NCBI RefSeq assembly: GCF_902833905.1
Contig: NZ_CADFGP010000010.1
Location: 62,001-126,000, forward strand
Source: Paraburkholderia tuberum STM678
GTDB lineage: Bacteria > Pseudomonadota > Gammaproteobacteria > Burkholderiales > Burkholderiaceae
Direction: 5' to 3'
DNA length: 64,000 nt
Position numbers and translations under genes: made by a program. The notes under the pieces are model-generated. The model saw only the letters and a list, made by a program, of their open reading frames with translations. It searched no databases and had not been told where the DNA came from. This document shows, in pieces, positions 29,922 to 38,815 of the stretch. The first letter of the stretch is position 1; each line of letters opens with the position of its first letter.

Positions 29922-30224
29922 TCACTGCGCGATCGACCGCCGCACATTGCGGGCGATCCACGCCGCAAGACCGGAACGGCCCGCGATCGACAGCGTGCGG
30001 CGCGGCCCCAGCACGATGCCGCCGATCACCAGCGCGAGAAGCAGCGCAACATGCGGCGCCTGGGCGAGCGACGCGAGCACATTGCCGGCGGAGGAGCGCG
30101 AGGCTGCCCGCACCGCCGGCAACGCGGCAGTCTGGTTCGCCGCGACCAATGCGGCTCGCGATGCCTCCATGCGTTTCAGAATGGTGACCCGGGCAAGCTC
30201 ATTTGCGTGATGTGGCTGACTCAT
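29922..30224 (-). CDS. Small membrane-associated hypothetical protein downstream of holin-like gene
   Basis: 100 residues; ATG 30224 overlaps the stop of the upstream gene in an ATGA. An amphipathic N-terminal half (SQPHHANELARVTILKRMEA) is followed by one hydrophobic helix (HVALLLALVIGGIVLG) and a basic C-terminus. By position it resembles YqjK-type partners of YqjE. Function unknown. Confidence 0.7.
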   Translation of the reverse strand: MSQPHHANELARVTILKRMEASRAALVAANQTAALPAVRAASRSSAGNVLASLAQAPHVALLLALVIGGIVLGPRRTLSIAGRSGLAAWIARNVRRSIAQ

Positions 30225-30595
30225 TTGAGCGACTCCCTGAGAGCGTCGAGATCGGAATGAATCTCGGCCTTGAGCACGTGAAGCGATTGCGCCGGTTTCT
30301 GCGCCCGCAAGACGAGCAAGGACACGATGCACACGAGCAGCCACGCGGCGGCAACGCCCCAGACCACCGCAAGGAAGTAAGGCGTCTGCCACGCGGTGGC
30401 GATGATCGCGATGCAAATGAAGGACAGCGTGAACAGGCCCGCGACTGCCAACGCCATGAGTGCGCTCAACTCGCGCACCAGACGCTTTCGCGTCTCCTCG
30501 ACTTCCAGCGCGAGCAGTTCGCTATAGTCGGTTACACGTTCGACGCAGAATCGCCCGACGTTGCGCCACCTCGTGACCTTCGCATGGATCGACAT
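30221..30595 (-). CDS. Phage-holin-superfamily / YqjE-like membrane protein
   Basis: 124 residues from ATG 30595 with AAGGAGG upstream. A short N-terminal soluble region (YSELLALEVEETRKRL) precedes two long hydrophobic helices (about 42-66 and 73-97), and the C-terminus is charged. This is the YqjE/holin superfamily III pattern; such proteins usually sit beside a ribosome- or membrane-anchoring YqjD/ElaB gene, which is missing here. Confidence 0.8.
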   Translation of the reverse strand: MSIHAKVTRWRNVGRFCVERVTDYSELLALEVEETRKRLVRELSALMALAVAGLFTLSFICIAIIATAWQTPYFLAVVWGVAAAWLLVCIVSLLVLRAQKPAQSLHVLKAEIHSDLDALRESLK

Positions 30596-30819
30596 TCCGT
30601 CCTCCTTACGATTCATTTGCGCCGGCCGCCATCAGCAAAGACTTCGCCTCTCGACCGACAGAGCGAAGCGACGCCAGCGTTGAGCGCAGCGCAAGAGCCG
30701 GGCCCGCGCTGAGCGATCGCACGCCGCGTGCCCGTTTCTGGACGGATGCCTGCACGCGTTCGCCCGGTCGGCACAGCGCTTGCTCGAATCAGGCAGATCA
30801 TTCGCTCGCCGAGGACAGC

Positions 30820-31221
30820 ATGACCCCGCTCCCCCCAACCGATCACACTGACCGCAGCGCCGGCGCAAGCATCGGCGAGACCGGCTCCGATATGGCTAGC
30901 GCGGACGGACGCGCGATGCCGGCCGCGCGCGCCGAGCCCGGCTCCCACCACGCGATGTATGACGCGCACCGCGGCGCGCTGATCACGGTGACCGCGCATC
31001 GGAACTCGCGAGGCGCCTGGATCGCCGACGTGTCGATTTCCCGCGAGGGCCGGCCGCTGGAGATACCCGCCAATCTGGCCAACGTGGAGCCCGTGACGCC
31101 GGAATGGCTCACCGAAGCGGAAGCGTTGCGCGCCGGCATCGAACAGGGCCGCTATCTGATCGACCGGACGCTGGGCAGCGGCTCCGCACCTCTGTCGGCG
31201 TCGCTGGGGCCGGTGCGCTGA
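30820..31221 (+). CDS. Conserved hypothetical protein (Burkholderia-type)
   Basis: 133 residues. The first 45 residues are low-complexity; the folded part runs from AMYDAHRGALITVTAHRNSR through GAWIADVSISREGRPLEI to WLTEAEALRAGIEQGRYLID. The alternating strands and C-terminal helix resemble small Burkholderia proteins of the DUF6566 type; the family call is from memory. No signal peptide or membrane helix. Confidence 0.6.
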   Translation: MTPLPPTDHTDRSAGASIGETGSDMASADGRAMPAARAEPGSHHAMYDAHRGALITVTAHRNSRGAWIADVSISREGRPLEIPANLANVEPVTPEWLTEAEALRAGIEQGRYLIDRTLGSGSAPLSASLGPVR

Positions 31222-31236
31222 CGCGGGCGTCGCCAC

Positions 31237-31268
31237 ACGCGCACGTTGCAATACGCGCACGTTGCAAA
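31237..31268. repeat. 16-bp tandem duplication
   Basis: The unit ACGCGCACGTTGCAA(T/A) occurs twice head to tail at 31237-31252 and 31253-31268, just after the stop of the preceding gene. It looks like a simple duplication; no function suggested. Confidence 0.8.
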
Positions 31269-31369
31269 TGTTGTAATTGCGGGTTCGACGGATTGTCCGG
31301 GTCGAGATTGTCTTTTTGCTCGCCGAGGCGTTAGAACCGTGCCCGCGCCGGCGACCCGGCGCAAACGCG

Positions 31370-31615
31370 TTACTCGTCGCTATCGAGCCCGCCCGGCAGC
31401 GGCCCGATCGTCATGCCCGCGCCCGACCCTGTGCGGGTTCCTGGGGGATAGGCATCGGTTGCTGTCTCGGGCGGAACGTCCGCGACGCAGCGGCTCGCGT
31501 CGCCGTCGCGCAGACATTGCACGAAACGGTCCGCCTCCTGTGGCGAGCGAAATCCGTAGATCTTGCTGGCAACCTGCACCTGTGTGTCCGACAGTCGCTT
31601 CGACGGCGTTTCCAT
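31370..31615 (-). CDS. Small hypothetical protein
   Basis: 81 residues from ATG 31615, placed 5 bases after AAGGAG; two in-frame GTG codons just upstream are less well spaced. Contains SDTQVQVASKIYGFRSPQEA and DRFVQCLRDGDASRC, with a Pro/Gly-rich C-terminus. No family recognised. It is not overlapped by a better candidate. Confidence 0.55.
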   Translation of the reverse strand: METPSKRLSDTQVQVASKIYGFRSPQEADRFVQCLRDGDASRCVADVPPETATDAYPPGTRTGSGAGMTIGPLPGGLDSDE

Positions 31616-31733
31616 CACCACTCCTTTTTGCTCGAAGATCTATCGCTACGAGCAACGCGCGCGCCACCTCCAATGCAATCGCGCCGCGACTGCGGCACAG
31701 CGCTCGCGTTGGCCCTACGCAGACCTGGCAGGC

Positions 31734-33143
31734 CTAGCGCGCCGCGCTCAACCGTCTTGCGTCGGCGATGCCGACGGCGGCCCGCAAGTCGTCCGGATGA
31801 ACCATCAATTCGCGGACCTCGCGCAGCGTCGCGTACTGGTCGAGCGCCGTCCGCCATCTCGGCGATTCGAGCAACTGATGCCACACCGGTTCCAGCACCG
31901 CGCAATCGGCGTCGCGCCCATCCGCCAGTGCGGCCGCGAAATCGAGGCTGGCGTGCGCCGACAGCAGCTGCATCCGGCTCGCAGGGCCCAGCACGCGCGG
32001 CGCCGCTTCGACGGGTGCGTCGCAGCAATAGAGCACGGTCCTGCGAAGACCGGCCCCGTCGCTCGTCAGCGCGGCGAGCGACGCGCCGCTCAAACCCACC
32101 GTCCCCTGCTGCGTCCGAAACGGGTAGACGGTGTGCGGGTCCGCATGCGCAAGCAGCGTCAGTCCACGCACGAGCCGCGGCAGATCGGTGGTGGCCGCAT
32201 CGACCGATGCCTTCGCTTCGACGAGCAGGCAGACGTCCCACGCCGCCGCGTCGGCCGGGGGTTGTGCCTGGCGCAGCAGTACCACGTCCCATTCGGTTTT
32301 CGCGCGCTCGTGGCTCGCGGGTATCGCGGCCGGCACGCGCATCGAGTTCACGACACGGTACGAGGCGAGCGCACCCTGCGCGTCATTGAGGCGCCGCGCG
32401 AGCGCGTCGAGCGCATCGGCGGCCGATGCCTCGACCGCGGCGCCGCGCTGCTTCGAACTCAAGCCTCGTGCCACGGCAGTCGAGCTTCCCGGGCGCGGCC
32501 CCTGGCGATCCCACAGCGTCTGGTACTGACGCACGCGCTCGTCGGACGCGAGCGCGTAAAGACGGCGCAAGCGCTGCAAAGCGGCACTCTCCAGCAATTG
32601 CGCGAGGCCGCGTTGCAGCGCCGCGTCGTGCGCGATTTGCGGCGTATCGATGCAAGCTTGCACGGCTTCGGCCAGCTCGGGCCACGCTTCGGCGAACGCC
32701 AGCGCGTGCAGACGCGCCAGCGCGTCGCGTTGCAGGCCGGGTAGCAGCCGCTGCTGTTTGGCCGGATGTGCGATCGCATTGACGGCCGCGTAGATCAGCC
32801 GGCGATCGACGCTCGCGTGCGCGGCCAGCGACGCGTACTCGCGCACCACCGTGCTGCGATGCCGTAGCAGCATCGCCTGAAACACCGGGTCGCCGGCGTC
32901 CTCGCGCATCGCCTCCCGAATCATGCGCGCGAGCGCCTCGACGAAGAAGCGCTGGTTCGCCGCATCCGGCGCTTCGCCACGCGCGCTCGCCTCGCGAGCC
33001 TGCTCGATCGCGAGCGCGAGCACGGTGGCGGGTCTCGCTTGCTGCGTCGGCGCGCAGACGGCCGCAAGCGCCGGCAGGCGATAGCGACGCGCGACAGCGT
33101 CGAGCATCTCGTCGAGCAACGAAGGCGATGGCGTCAAGGACAT
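31734..33143 (-). CDS. Large hypothetical protein with PD-(D/E)XK-nuclease-like motif
   Basis: 469 residues, mostly alpha-helical and alanine-rich in the first half (about 1-225). Around residues 283-311 comes a strand EWDVVLLRQ, then WDVCLLVEAKASVDAA. The spacing of an acidic residue (Asp near 285) and an ExK on a hydrophobic strand (Glu and Lys near 308-310) followed by a helix is the core pattern of PD-(D/E)XK nucleases. A C-terminal mixed region has LRRTVLYCCDAPVEAAPRVL. The nuclease reading is my inference; I do not recognise the family. It is a single-gene unit with no partner, and its base composition matches its neighbours. Confidence 0.7.
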   Translation of the reverse strand: MSLTPSPSLLDEMLDAVARRYRLPALAAVCAPTQQARPATVLALAIEQAREASARGEAPDAANQRFFVEALARMIREAMREDAGDPVFQAMLLRHRSTVVREYASLAAHASVDRRLIYAAVNAIAHPAKQQRLLPGLQRDALARLHALAFAEAWPELAEAVQACIDTPQIAHDAALQRGLAQLLESAALQRLRRLYALASDERVRQYQTLWDRQGPRPGSSTAVARGLSSKQRGAAVEASAADALDALARRLNDAQGALASYRVVNSMRVPAAIPASHERAKTEWDVVLLRQAQPPADAAAWDVCLLVEAKASVDAATTDLPRLVRGLTLLAHADPHTVYPFRTQQGTVGLSGASLAALTSDGAGLRRTVLYCCDAPVEAAPRVLGPASRMQLLSAHASLDFAAALADGRDADCAVLEPVWHQLLESPRWRTALDQYATLREVRELMVHPDDLRAAVGIADARRLSAAR

Positions 33144-33514
33144 AGCGATATGTCGATCAGTTGGCGAAATAACTGTACATGAAGGTTCGATGCGGCGCGC
33201 GGACCGGCACGGGCCGCCCCGTCAAAACGCCATTGCCATAAACTTCATAAAAAATGGGCGCTGGGAAATCCCGATAAACATTACAAAATACAAACACGAA
33301 TCGAACCGGCAATTACATTTTTCCGACATTGAACATGCATGACGAATTCAGCACGAAAATTGCTCTCCGGATTAACACGGAGAAAACCGGCTTCAACCAT
33401 GCAGACGTTTAACGCTCGGCGTACACTCGCCGGGAAGCGCTTGCCATAAGGCGCAAGGGCTACGGTGCCGTCCGCGATCAAACGCGGTTTTGTGGAGACT
33501 GAGGAGAACAATCA
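33144..33514. other. Intergenic region with AT-rich stretch upstream of MFS carrier
   Basis: 371 bases between divergent genes. Bases 33235-33320 are notably AT-rich compared with surroundings, as at promoter or H-NS-type binding regions. AGGAG at 33501-33505 is the ribosome-binding site of the carrier. No gene or strong hairpin was seen. Confidence 0.5.
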
Positions 33515-34765
33515 ATGAGCTGGACTCGGGAACAGAGAAACGTCACGATCGCCGCCTATCTAGGCTGGACCCTCGACGCATTCGATTTCTTTCTGATGGT
33601 GTTCGTATTGAAAGATATCGCGCAGGAATTCAATACGGACATTCCTTCGGTCACAGTCGCGATCATGCTGACCTTGATGATGCGCCCGCTCGGCGCATTG
33701 ATTTTCGGCTGGCTCGCCGACAAATACGGCCGTCGTCCGACGCTGATGGTCAACATCGCGTGCTTCTCCCTGCTCGAACTGCTGTCCGGTCTGTCGCCGA
33801 ACCTGATGACGCTGCTCGTGCTGCGCGCGCTGTTCGGTATCGCGATGGGCGGCGAATGGGGTGTCGGCGGCGCGCTGACCATGGAAACCGTGCCGACGAA
33901 GTCGCGCGGTATCGTGTCGGGTCTTCTGCAAGCCGGTTATCCGAGCGGCTACCTGCTCGCGTCGATCGTGTTCGGCCTGTTCTATCAATACATCGGCTGG
34001 CGCGGCATGTTCTTCGTCGGCGTGCTGCCCGCGCTGCTCGTGCTGTACATTCGCGCGCACGTGCCGGAGTCGCCTGCGTTCAAGACGCTCGCGAAGAAGG
34101 TCCGTCCTGGCCTCGTCGCGACGCTCAAGCTGAACGTCGGTCTGTCGATGTACGCGATCATCCTGATGACCGCCTTCAACTTCTTCTCGCACGGCTCGCA
34201 GGATCTGTATCCGACCTTCCTGCGCGTACAGCGCCAGTTCGACGCGCACACGGTGTCGTGGATCACGATCACGCTGAACATCGGCGCGATCTGCGGGGGT
34301 CTGTTCTTCGGCTGGGCGTCGGAGAAGATCGGCCGCAAGCGCGCGATTTTCATCGCCGCGTTGATCGCGCTGCCGGTGCTGCCGCTGTGGGCCTTCTCGA
34401 CCACGCCGATCCTGCTCGCGCTCGGCGCGTTCCTGATGCAGATCTCGGTGCAAGGCGCCTGGGGCGTGATTCCGGTGCACCTGAACGAAATCTCGCCCGA
34501 TGAAATCCGCGCGACCTTCCCCGGCCTCGTGTATCAGCTCGGCAATCTGATCGCGTCGGTCAACGGTCCGCTGCAAGCGAAAATCGCCGAAGTGCACGGC
34601 AACAACTACGCGCTCGTGCTGGCGATCGTGGTCGGCATCGTCGCGATCCTGATCTGCGCGCTGATTCCGTTCAGCCGCGAGCGCCGCGGCATCGACATGA
34701 CGCAGTCCGCGCGTGAAGTCGTCGGCGCGGGCTCGACGGGTAGCGCGGTCGGAGGACAAGTTTAA
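33515..34765 (+). CDS. MFS carboxylate carrier, SHS/lactate-permease type
   Basis: 416 residues with twelve hydrophobic helices. The MFS loop 2-3 motif is GWLADKYGRRPTLM (about 66-79) and the loop 8-9 equivalent is GWASEKIGRKRAIF. The start WTLDAFDFFLMVFVLKDIA and the block GIAMGGEWGVGGALTMETVP match sialate/lactate:H+ symporters of the SHS family. It probably imports lactate or a related monocarboxylate. The gene is alone; a strong terminator follows 110 bases after the stop. Confidence 0.85.
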   Translation: MSWTREQRNVTIAAYLGWTLDAFDFFLMVFVLKDIAQEFNTDIPSVTVAIMLTLMMRPLGALIFGWLADKYGRRPTLMVNIACFSLLELLSGLSPNLMTLLVLRALFGIAMGGEWGVGGALTMETVPTKSRGIVSGLLQAGYPSGYLLASIVFGLFYQYIGWRGMFFVGVLPALLVLYIRAHVPESPAFKTLAKKVRPGLVATLKLNVGLSMYAIILMTAFNFFSHGSQDLYPTFLRVQRQFDAHTVSWITITLNIGAICGGLFFGWASEKIGRKRAIFIAALIALPVLPLWAFSTTPILLALGAFLMQISVQGAWGVIPVHLNEISPDEIRATFPGLVYQLGNLIASVNGPLQAKIAEVHGNNYALVLAIVVGIVAILICALIPFSRERRGIDMTQSAREVVGAGSTGSAVGGQV

Positions 34766-34876
34766 GAGCTTGAGGCTTTCGAACCAGACGGCTAGCCAAT
34801 GTGCGTCAACGCGTGGGAGCCGGGTCAACCCGGTCGTCGAGCGCAAGGCCAGATTACATCGCAACACGACACGAGG

Positions 34877-34906
34877 CCGTTCCGATTCGTTCGGAACGGT
34901 CTTTTT
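34877..34906 (+). terminator. Rho-independent terminator after MFS carrier
   Basis: A 9-bp stem CCGTTCCGA / TCGGAACGG with loop TTCGT is followed by TCTTTTT. A classic intrinsic terminator for the upstream plus-strand gene. Confidence 0.9.
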
Positions 34907-35096
34907 ATTTTCCGCGCGGCATGACGCGCCGCGCTTCGCCAGCATGGCTCCCCGACAGGTCTTCTAGAGGAGTTCGTCGAGCCCGTCCCTTGATCGCACC
35001 GACCATCCTTTCTTATCCTAAAAAACGGTCGTTTCAAATATCGATTTGAATCGCGTGTTTGCGAGCCGGCAGCCCCGGCAACTGGGAGACGGCAAC

Positions 35097-35960
35097 ATGG
35101 CAGTTCGCACACCCGGCCGGCATGCCGGCGATACGAAGTCACGCATTCTCGACGCCGCGGAGACGCTGTTCATCGAATCCGGCTATGAGGCGATGTCGCT
35201 GCGCCAGATCACTTCGCGCGCCGAAGTCAATCTCGCGGCGGTCAACTATCACTTCGGCAGCAAGGAATCGCTGATTCACTTGATGCTGTCGCGCCGGCTC
35301 GATCAGTTGAACCGGGAGCGCCTGAAGCTGCTCGACCGTTTCGACGTCATGCTCGGCGCGCGCCTGACCTGCGAGCACGTGCTCGGCGCGATGTTCATTC
35401 CGGCACTGCGTCTGTCGCGCGATCCGCGTGTCGGCGGCAAAGCGTTTCTGCGCCTGCTCGGGCGCGCCTACACCGATCCCTCGTCGTTCATCCGCGACTT
35501 TCTGAACGCGCATTACGAAGCGGTGGCGATGCGCTTCTTCGACGCGTTCCAGCGCGCGCTGCCGCATCTGCCGCGCGAGGAGCTCGGCTGGCGCTTGCAT
35601 TTCGCGATCGGCGCGCTGTCGGGGGTGCTCGCCGGCACCGATACCGACAGCCTGATTGCCGAGTTCTCGCAAGGTAAGTCGATGAACGATGTGCAGCCCA
35701 TCGCGCGCCTGGCGTCGCTGATGGTCTCCGCGCTGAAGGCGCCGCTGCCGGACGGCACGCAACTGGCCGCGTTCGGCGCCGTGCTCGGCGATGCGACCGA
35801 CGGCGGCGTGGACGGCACGTTCGCCAGTGCGCAAGAACATACCAGCGGCGAGGCGGCCGCGTGCGCAGTGGCACGCGACACGTTCGACAGCAACAGCCGC
35901 GGCGGCACTATGGAAGCGGCGCCGGCAAGCTATCAGCATGGGCTGCACGGCACCGCCTGA
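35097..35960 (+). CDS. TetR-family transcriptional regulator of the fatty-acid cluster
   Basis: 287 residues from ATG 35097 with GGGAGA upstream. The N-terminal HTH is typical: TKSRILDAAETLFIESGYEA, MSLRQITSRAEVNLAAVNYH, FGSKESLIHLML. The ligand domain (about 70-220) has GAMFIPALRLSRD and HFAIGALSGVLAGT, followed by a 60-residue low-complexity tail that is longer than usual. Lying just upstream of fadE and in the same direction, it probably represses the cluster and responds to acyl-CoA; this role is inferred from position. Confidence 0.88.
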   Translation: MAVRTPGRHAGDTKSRILDAAETLFIESGYEAMSLRQITSRAEVNLAAVNYHFGSKESLIHLMLSRRLDQLNRERLKLLDRFDVMLGARLTCEHVLGAMFIPALRLSRDPRVGGKAFLRLLGRAYTDPSSFIRDFLNAHYEAVAMRFFDAFQRALPHLPREELGWRLHFAIGALSGVLAGTDTDSLIAEFSQGKSMNDVQPIARLASLMVSALKAPLPDGTQLAAFGAVLGDATDGGVDGTFASAQEHTSGEAAACAVARDTFDSNSRGGTMEAAPASYQHGLHGTA

Positions 35961-36007
35961 CGACGTCTCACGGCGTCATCACTCGACGTAACCACCACAC
36001 GTCGTAC

Positions 36008-36097
36008 ATGGAACCCGATCGAGCTCGCTTACCCGAGGAGTACAAGCAGTACATCTACGTTGCGCAGCTGCGCCGTGCCCGTCAGTCGAATCGGTAA
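36008..36097 (+). CDS. Possible 29-residue peptide between TetR and fadE genes
   Basis: ATG 36008 to TAA 36095-36097 encodes MEPDRARLPEEYKQYIYVAQ followed by a basic end. The sequence is less biased than chance frames in this GC-rich DNA (three tyrosines), but there is no convincing ribosome-binding site. Could be a leader peptide or chance. Confidence 0.2.
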   Translation: MEPDRARLPEEYKQYIYVAQLRRARQSNR

Positions 36098-36173
36098 GAC
36101 ACGGTAACGCCCGACGCAAGTGCGCGACTCGCAGCTGGCCCGGCGATTGCGTCACCACAGAGGAGGAAACGTC

Positions 36174-38672
36174 ATGCCGTGGTTCATCCTGGCGCTCGTC
36201 ATCGCCGCATTCGCTCTCGTCTACGTTCAGGCCCGCGCCTCATGGTGGCTCGCGGCGCTGATCGTCTGGGTCGCGGCCGCGCTCGTGAGCGGCGCGGCCG
36301 GCCCGCTGCTGACGACACTGCTCGCGATCGTGTTCGTACTCCCCGCCCTCGTGCTGACGATCAAACCGCTGCGCCGCGCATGGCTCGCGAAACCGGTGCT
36401 CGACACGTTCCGCAAGATCCTGCCGCAGATGTCGCCGACCGAGCGCGACGCGATCGAGGCGGGCACGGTCTGGTGGGACGCCGAGCTGTTCTCGGGCCGC
36501 CCGCACTGGGACACGCTGCTCGGCTATGGCCCGGCCATGCTCAGCGCCGAAGAGCAGACGTTCCTCGACGTCGAATGCGAGCAGCTGTGCGACCTCGCGA
36601 ACGACTGGGAAACCACGATGGTCTGGCAGGACCTGTCGCCGCCAACGTGGCAGTTCATCAAGCAGCACGGCTTTCTCGGCATGATCATTCCGAAGCAGTA
36701 CGGCGGCAAACAGTTCTCCGCGTACGCGCATTCGCAGGTGATCATGAAGCTCGCGACGCGCTGCTCGGCCGCGGCCGTGTCGGTGATGGTGCCGAACTCG
36801 CTCGGCCCGGCCGAGTTGCTGATGCACTACGGCACCGAGGCGCAGAAGAACTACTATCTGCCGCGTCTCGCGCGCGGCGAGGAAATCCCCTGCTTCGCGC
36901 TGACGAGCCCGTATGCCGGGTCCGACGCCGCCGCGATTCCCGATGTCGGCGTCGCTTGCCAGGACCTGCACGAGGGCCGCGAGACGCTCGGCTTTCGCGT
37001 CACGTGGGACAAGCGCTACATCACGCTCGGGCCGATCGCGACCGTACTCGGCCTCGCGTTCCGCGCGCTCGACCCCGACCATCTGCTCGGCGCGAACGAC
37101 GAACCCGGCATCACCTGCGCGCTGATTCCGACCGACCACCCCGGCATCGACATCGGCCGCCGTCACTGGCCGTTGAACGCGGTGTTCCAGAACGGCCCGA
37201 ACTCGGGCAAGGACGTGTTCGTTCCGCTCGACTGGGTGATCGGCGGACGCGCCCAGGTCGGCAACGGCTGGCGCATGCTGATGGAGTGTCTGGCGGCGGG
37301 CCGCGCGATCTCGCTGCCGTCGTCGAACGTCGGGATGGCGAAGATTGCCGTGCGCGGCACCGGCGCATATGCCGCGCTTCGGCGCCAGTTCCGCACCGCC
37401 GTCGGCAAGTTCGAGGGCGTGCAGGAAGCGCTCGGCCGCATGGGCGGCAACCTGTACGTGATGGACGCCGCGCGCCGCCTGTCCGCGCAGGCGGTCGATC
37501 TCGGCGAAAAGCCCTCCGTCATTTCGGCGATCGCCAAATATCACATCACCGAGCGCGCGCGCATGGTCATCAACGACGGCATGGACGTCGTCGCCGGCAA
37601 GGGTATTTGCATGGGGCCGTCGAACTTTCTGGCGCGCGCGTATCAGCAAATGCCGATCTCGATCACCGTCGAAGGCGCGAACATTCTGACGCGCTGTCTG
37701 ATCATCTTCGGCCAGGGCGCGATTCGCTGCCATCCGTACGTGTTGAAGGAAATGACGGCGACGCGCGAGCCCGATCGCGCGAAAGCCTTGCGCGAGTTCG
37801 ACGCGGCGTTCTTCGGTCACGTGAATTTCACGGTGTCGAACGTGGTGCGCAGTGCCGTGTATGGGCTGAGCGGCGGCGCGCTGATCGCGAAGCCGCGCCG
37901 CGCGTATGCGCCGCTCCATGCGTACTATCGCGCGGCGACGCGTCTGTCGGCCGTGTTCGCGTTGCTCGCCGACGTGTCGATGTTGGTGCTCGGCGGCGAT
38001 CTGAAGCGTCGCGAACGCATCTCCGGACGCCTCGGGGACGTGCTGTCGCAGCTGTTCCTGATCTCGGCGACGCTGAAGCGTTTCGAGGACGAAGGCCGAC
38101 AGCACGACGACTTGCCGCTCGTGCGGTGGGGCGTCGAGGATGCGCTGTACAAGGCGCAGCACGCGCTCGACGGCGTGCTCGCGAACTACCCGAACCGGGT
38201 CGCCGCGACGCTCGTGCGTGTGCTCGCATTCCCGTTCGGCCTGCCGCATCGCGAGCCGTCGGACCGGCTCGGCAGCGAGATCGCCGAACTGATGCAAACG
38301 CCCGGCGCCGCGCGCGAGCGGCTCGTCGCCGACTCGTACGTGCCGCACCCCGACGTCGATGCGCTCGGCTATGGCGAGCTCGCGTTCGCGCTCAATCCGC
38401 AGTTCACGCAAATCGAGCAGAAGCTGCACGAGGCGGTGAAGCAGGGTCTGCTCGAACCGCTGCCGCAAAGCCTGCCGCAGTTCGCCGCATGGACCGATGC
38501 GGCGCAACGCCAGGGCCTCGTCGACGCGGACGAGCGGCGCGTGCTCGACGACTACGCGCGCTACGGCGCGCAGGTCGTCAAGGTCGACGATTTCCCGCCC
38601 GACTTCGACCTGCTCGCGAGCTTGCAACAGCGCAAGCAGGCGCTCGAAAAGGCGCTGGAACTGCTGGCCTGA
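36174..38672 (+). CDS. fadE: Acyl-CoA dehydrogenase, FadE type
   Basis: 832 residues from ATG 36174 with GAGGAGG upstream. Two N-terminal hydrophobic helices (about 1-65) anchor it to the inner membrane, as in E. coli FadE. The acyl-CoA dehydrogenase core follows: GFLGMIIPKQYGGKQFSAYA, CFALTSPYAGSDAAAIPDVG, NLYVMDAARRLSAQA and VVAGKGICMGPSNFLARAYQ, then a DUF1974-like C-terminal domain. It catalyses the first step of beta-oxidation using FAD. It is the first structural gene of the cluster; 143 bases separate it from the reductase gene. Confidence 0.94.
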   Translation: MPWFILALVIAAFALVYVQARASWWLAALIVWVAAALVSGAAGPLLTTLLAIVFVLPALVLTIKPLRRAWLAKPVLDTFRKILPQMSPTERDAIEAGTVWWDAELFSGRPHWDTLLGYGPAMLSAEEQTFLDVECEQLCDLANDWETTMVWQDLSPPTWQFIKQHGFLGMIIPKQYGGKQFSAYAHSQVIMKLATRCSAAAVSVMVPNSLGPAELLMHYGTEAQKNYYLPRLARGEEIPCFALTSPYAGSDAAAIPDVGVACQDLHEGRETLGFRVTWDKRYITLGPIATVLGLAFRALDPDHLLGANDEPGITCALIPTDHPGIDIGRRHWPLNAVFQNGPNSGKDVFVPLDWVIGGRAQVGNGWRMLMECLAAGRAISLPSSNVGMAKIAVRGTGAYAALRRQFRTAVGKFEGVQEALGRMGGNLYVMDAARRLSAQAVDLGEKPSVISAIAKYHITERARMVINDGMDVVAGKGICMGPSNFLARAYQQMPISITVEGANILTRCLIIFGQGAIRCHPYVLKEMTATREPDRAKALREFDAAFFGHVNFTVSNVVRSAVYGLSGGALIAKPRRAYAPLHAYYRAATRLSAVFALLADVSMLVLGGDLKRRERISGRLGDVLSQLFLISATLKRFEDEGRQHDDLPLVRWGVEDALYKAQHALDGVLANYPNRVAATLVRVLAFPFGLPHREPSDRLGSEIAELMQTPGAARERLVADSYVPHPDVDALGYGELAFALNPQFTQIEQKLHEAVKQGLLEPLPQSLPQFAAWTDAAQRQGLVDADERRVLDDYARYGAQVVKVDDFPPDFDLLASLQQRKQALEKALELLA

Positions 38673-38815
38673 TGCGCGCGCTCACGCAGAAAAAACTACC
38701 GACCCAGCGCGGCAAACCGTACCGGAGTCACGCAACTCAAGGCACACTGACACACGTCCGGCGCCCTGAAAATCACGGGGCTGCCTGCGGCGCGTCCAGC
38801 GGAGCAACCGATAAC

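Noticed and set aside
31222..31369. Possible regulatory meaning of the GCGCACGTTGCAA duplication
   Set aside because: It lies downstream of both neighbouring genes, which are convergent here, so an operator role is unlikely.
36179..38815. Long 5' extension of the FabG-type frame through fadE (1353 codons in total)
   Set aside because: This part is an out-of-frame reading of fadE; only the section from ATG 38816 shows SDR features and a ribosome-binding site.
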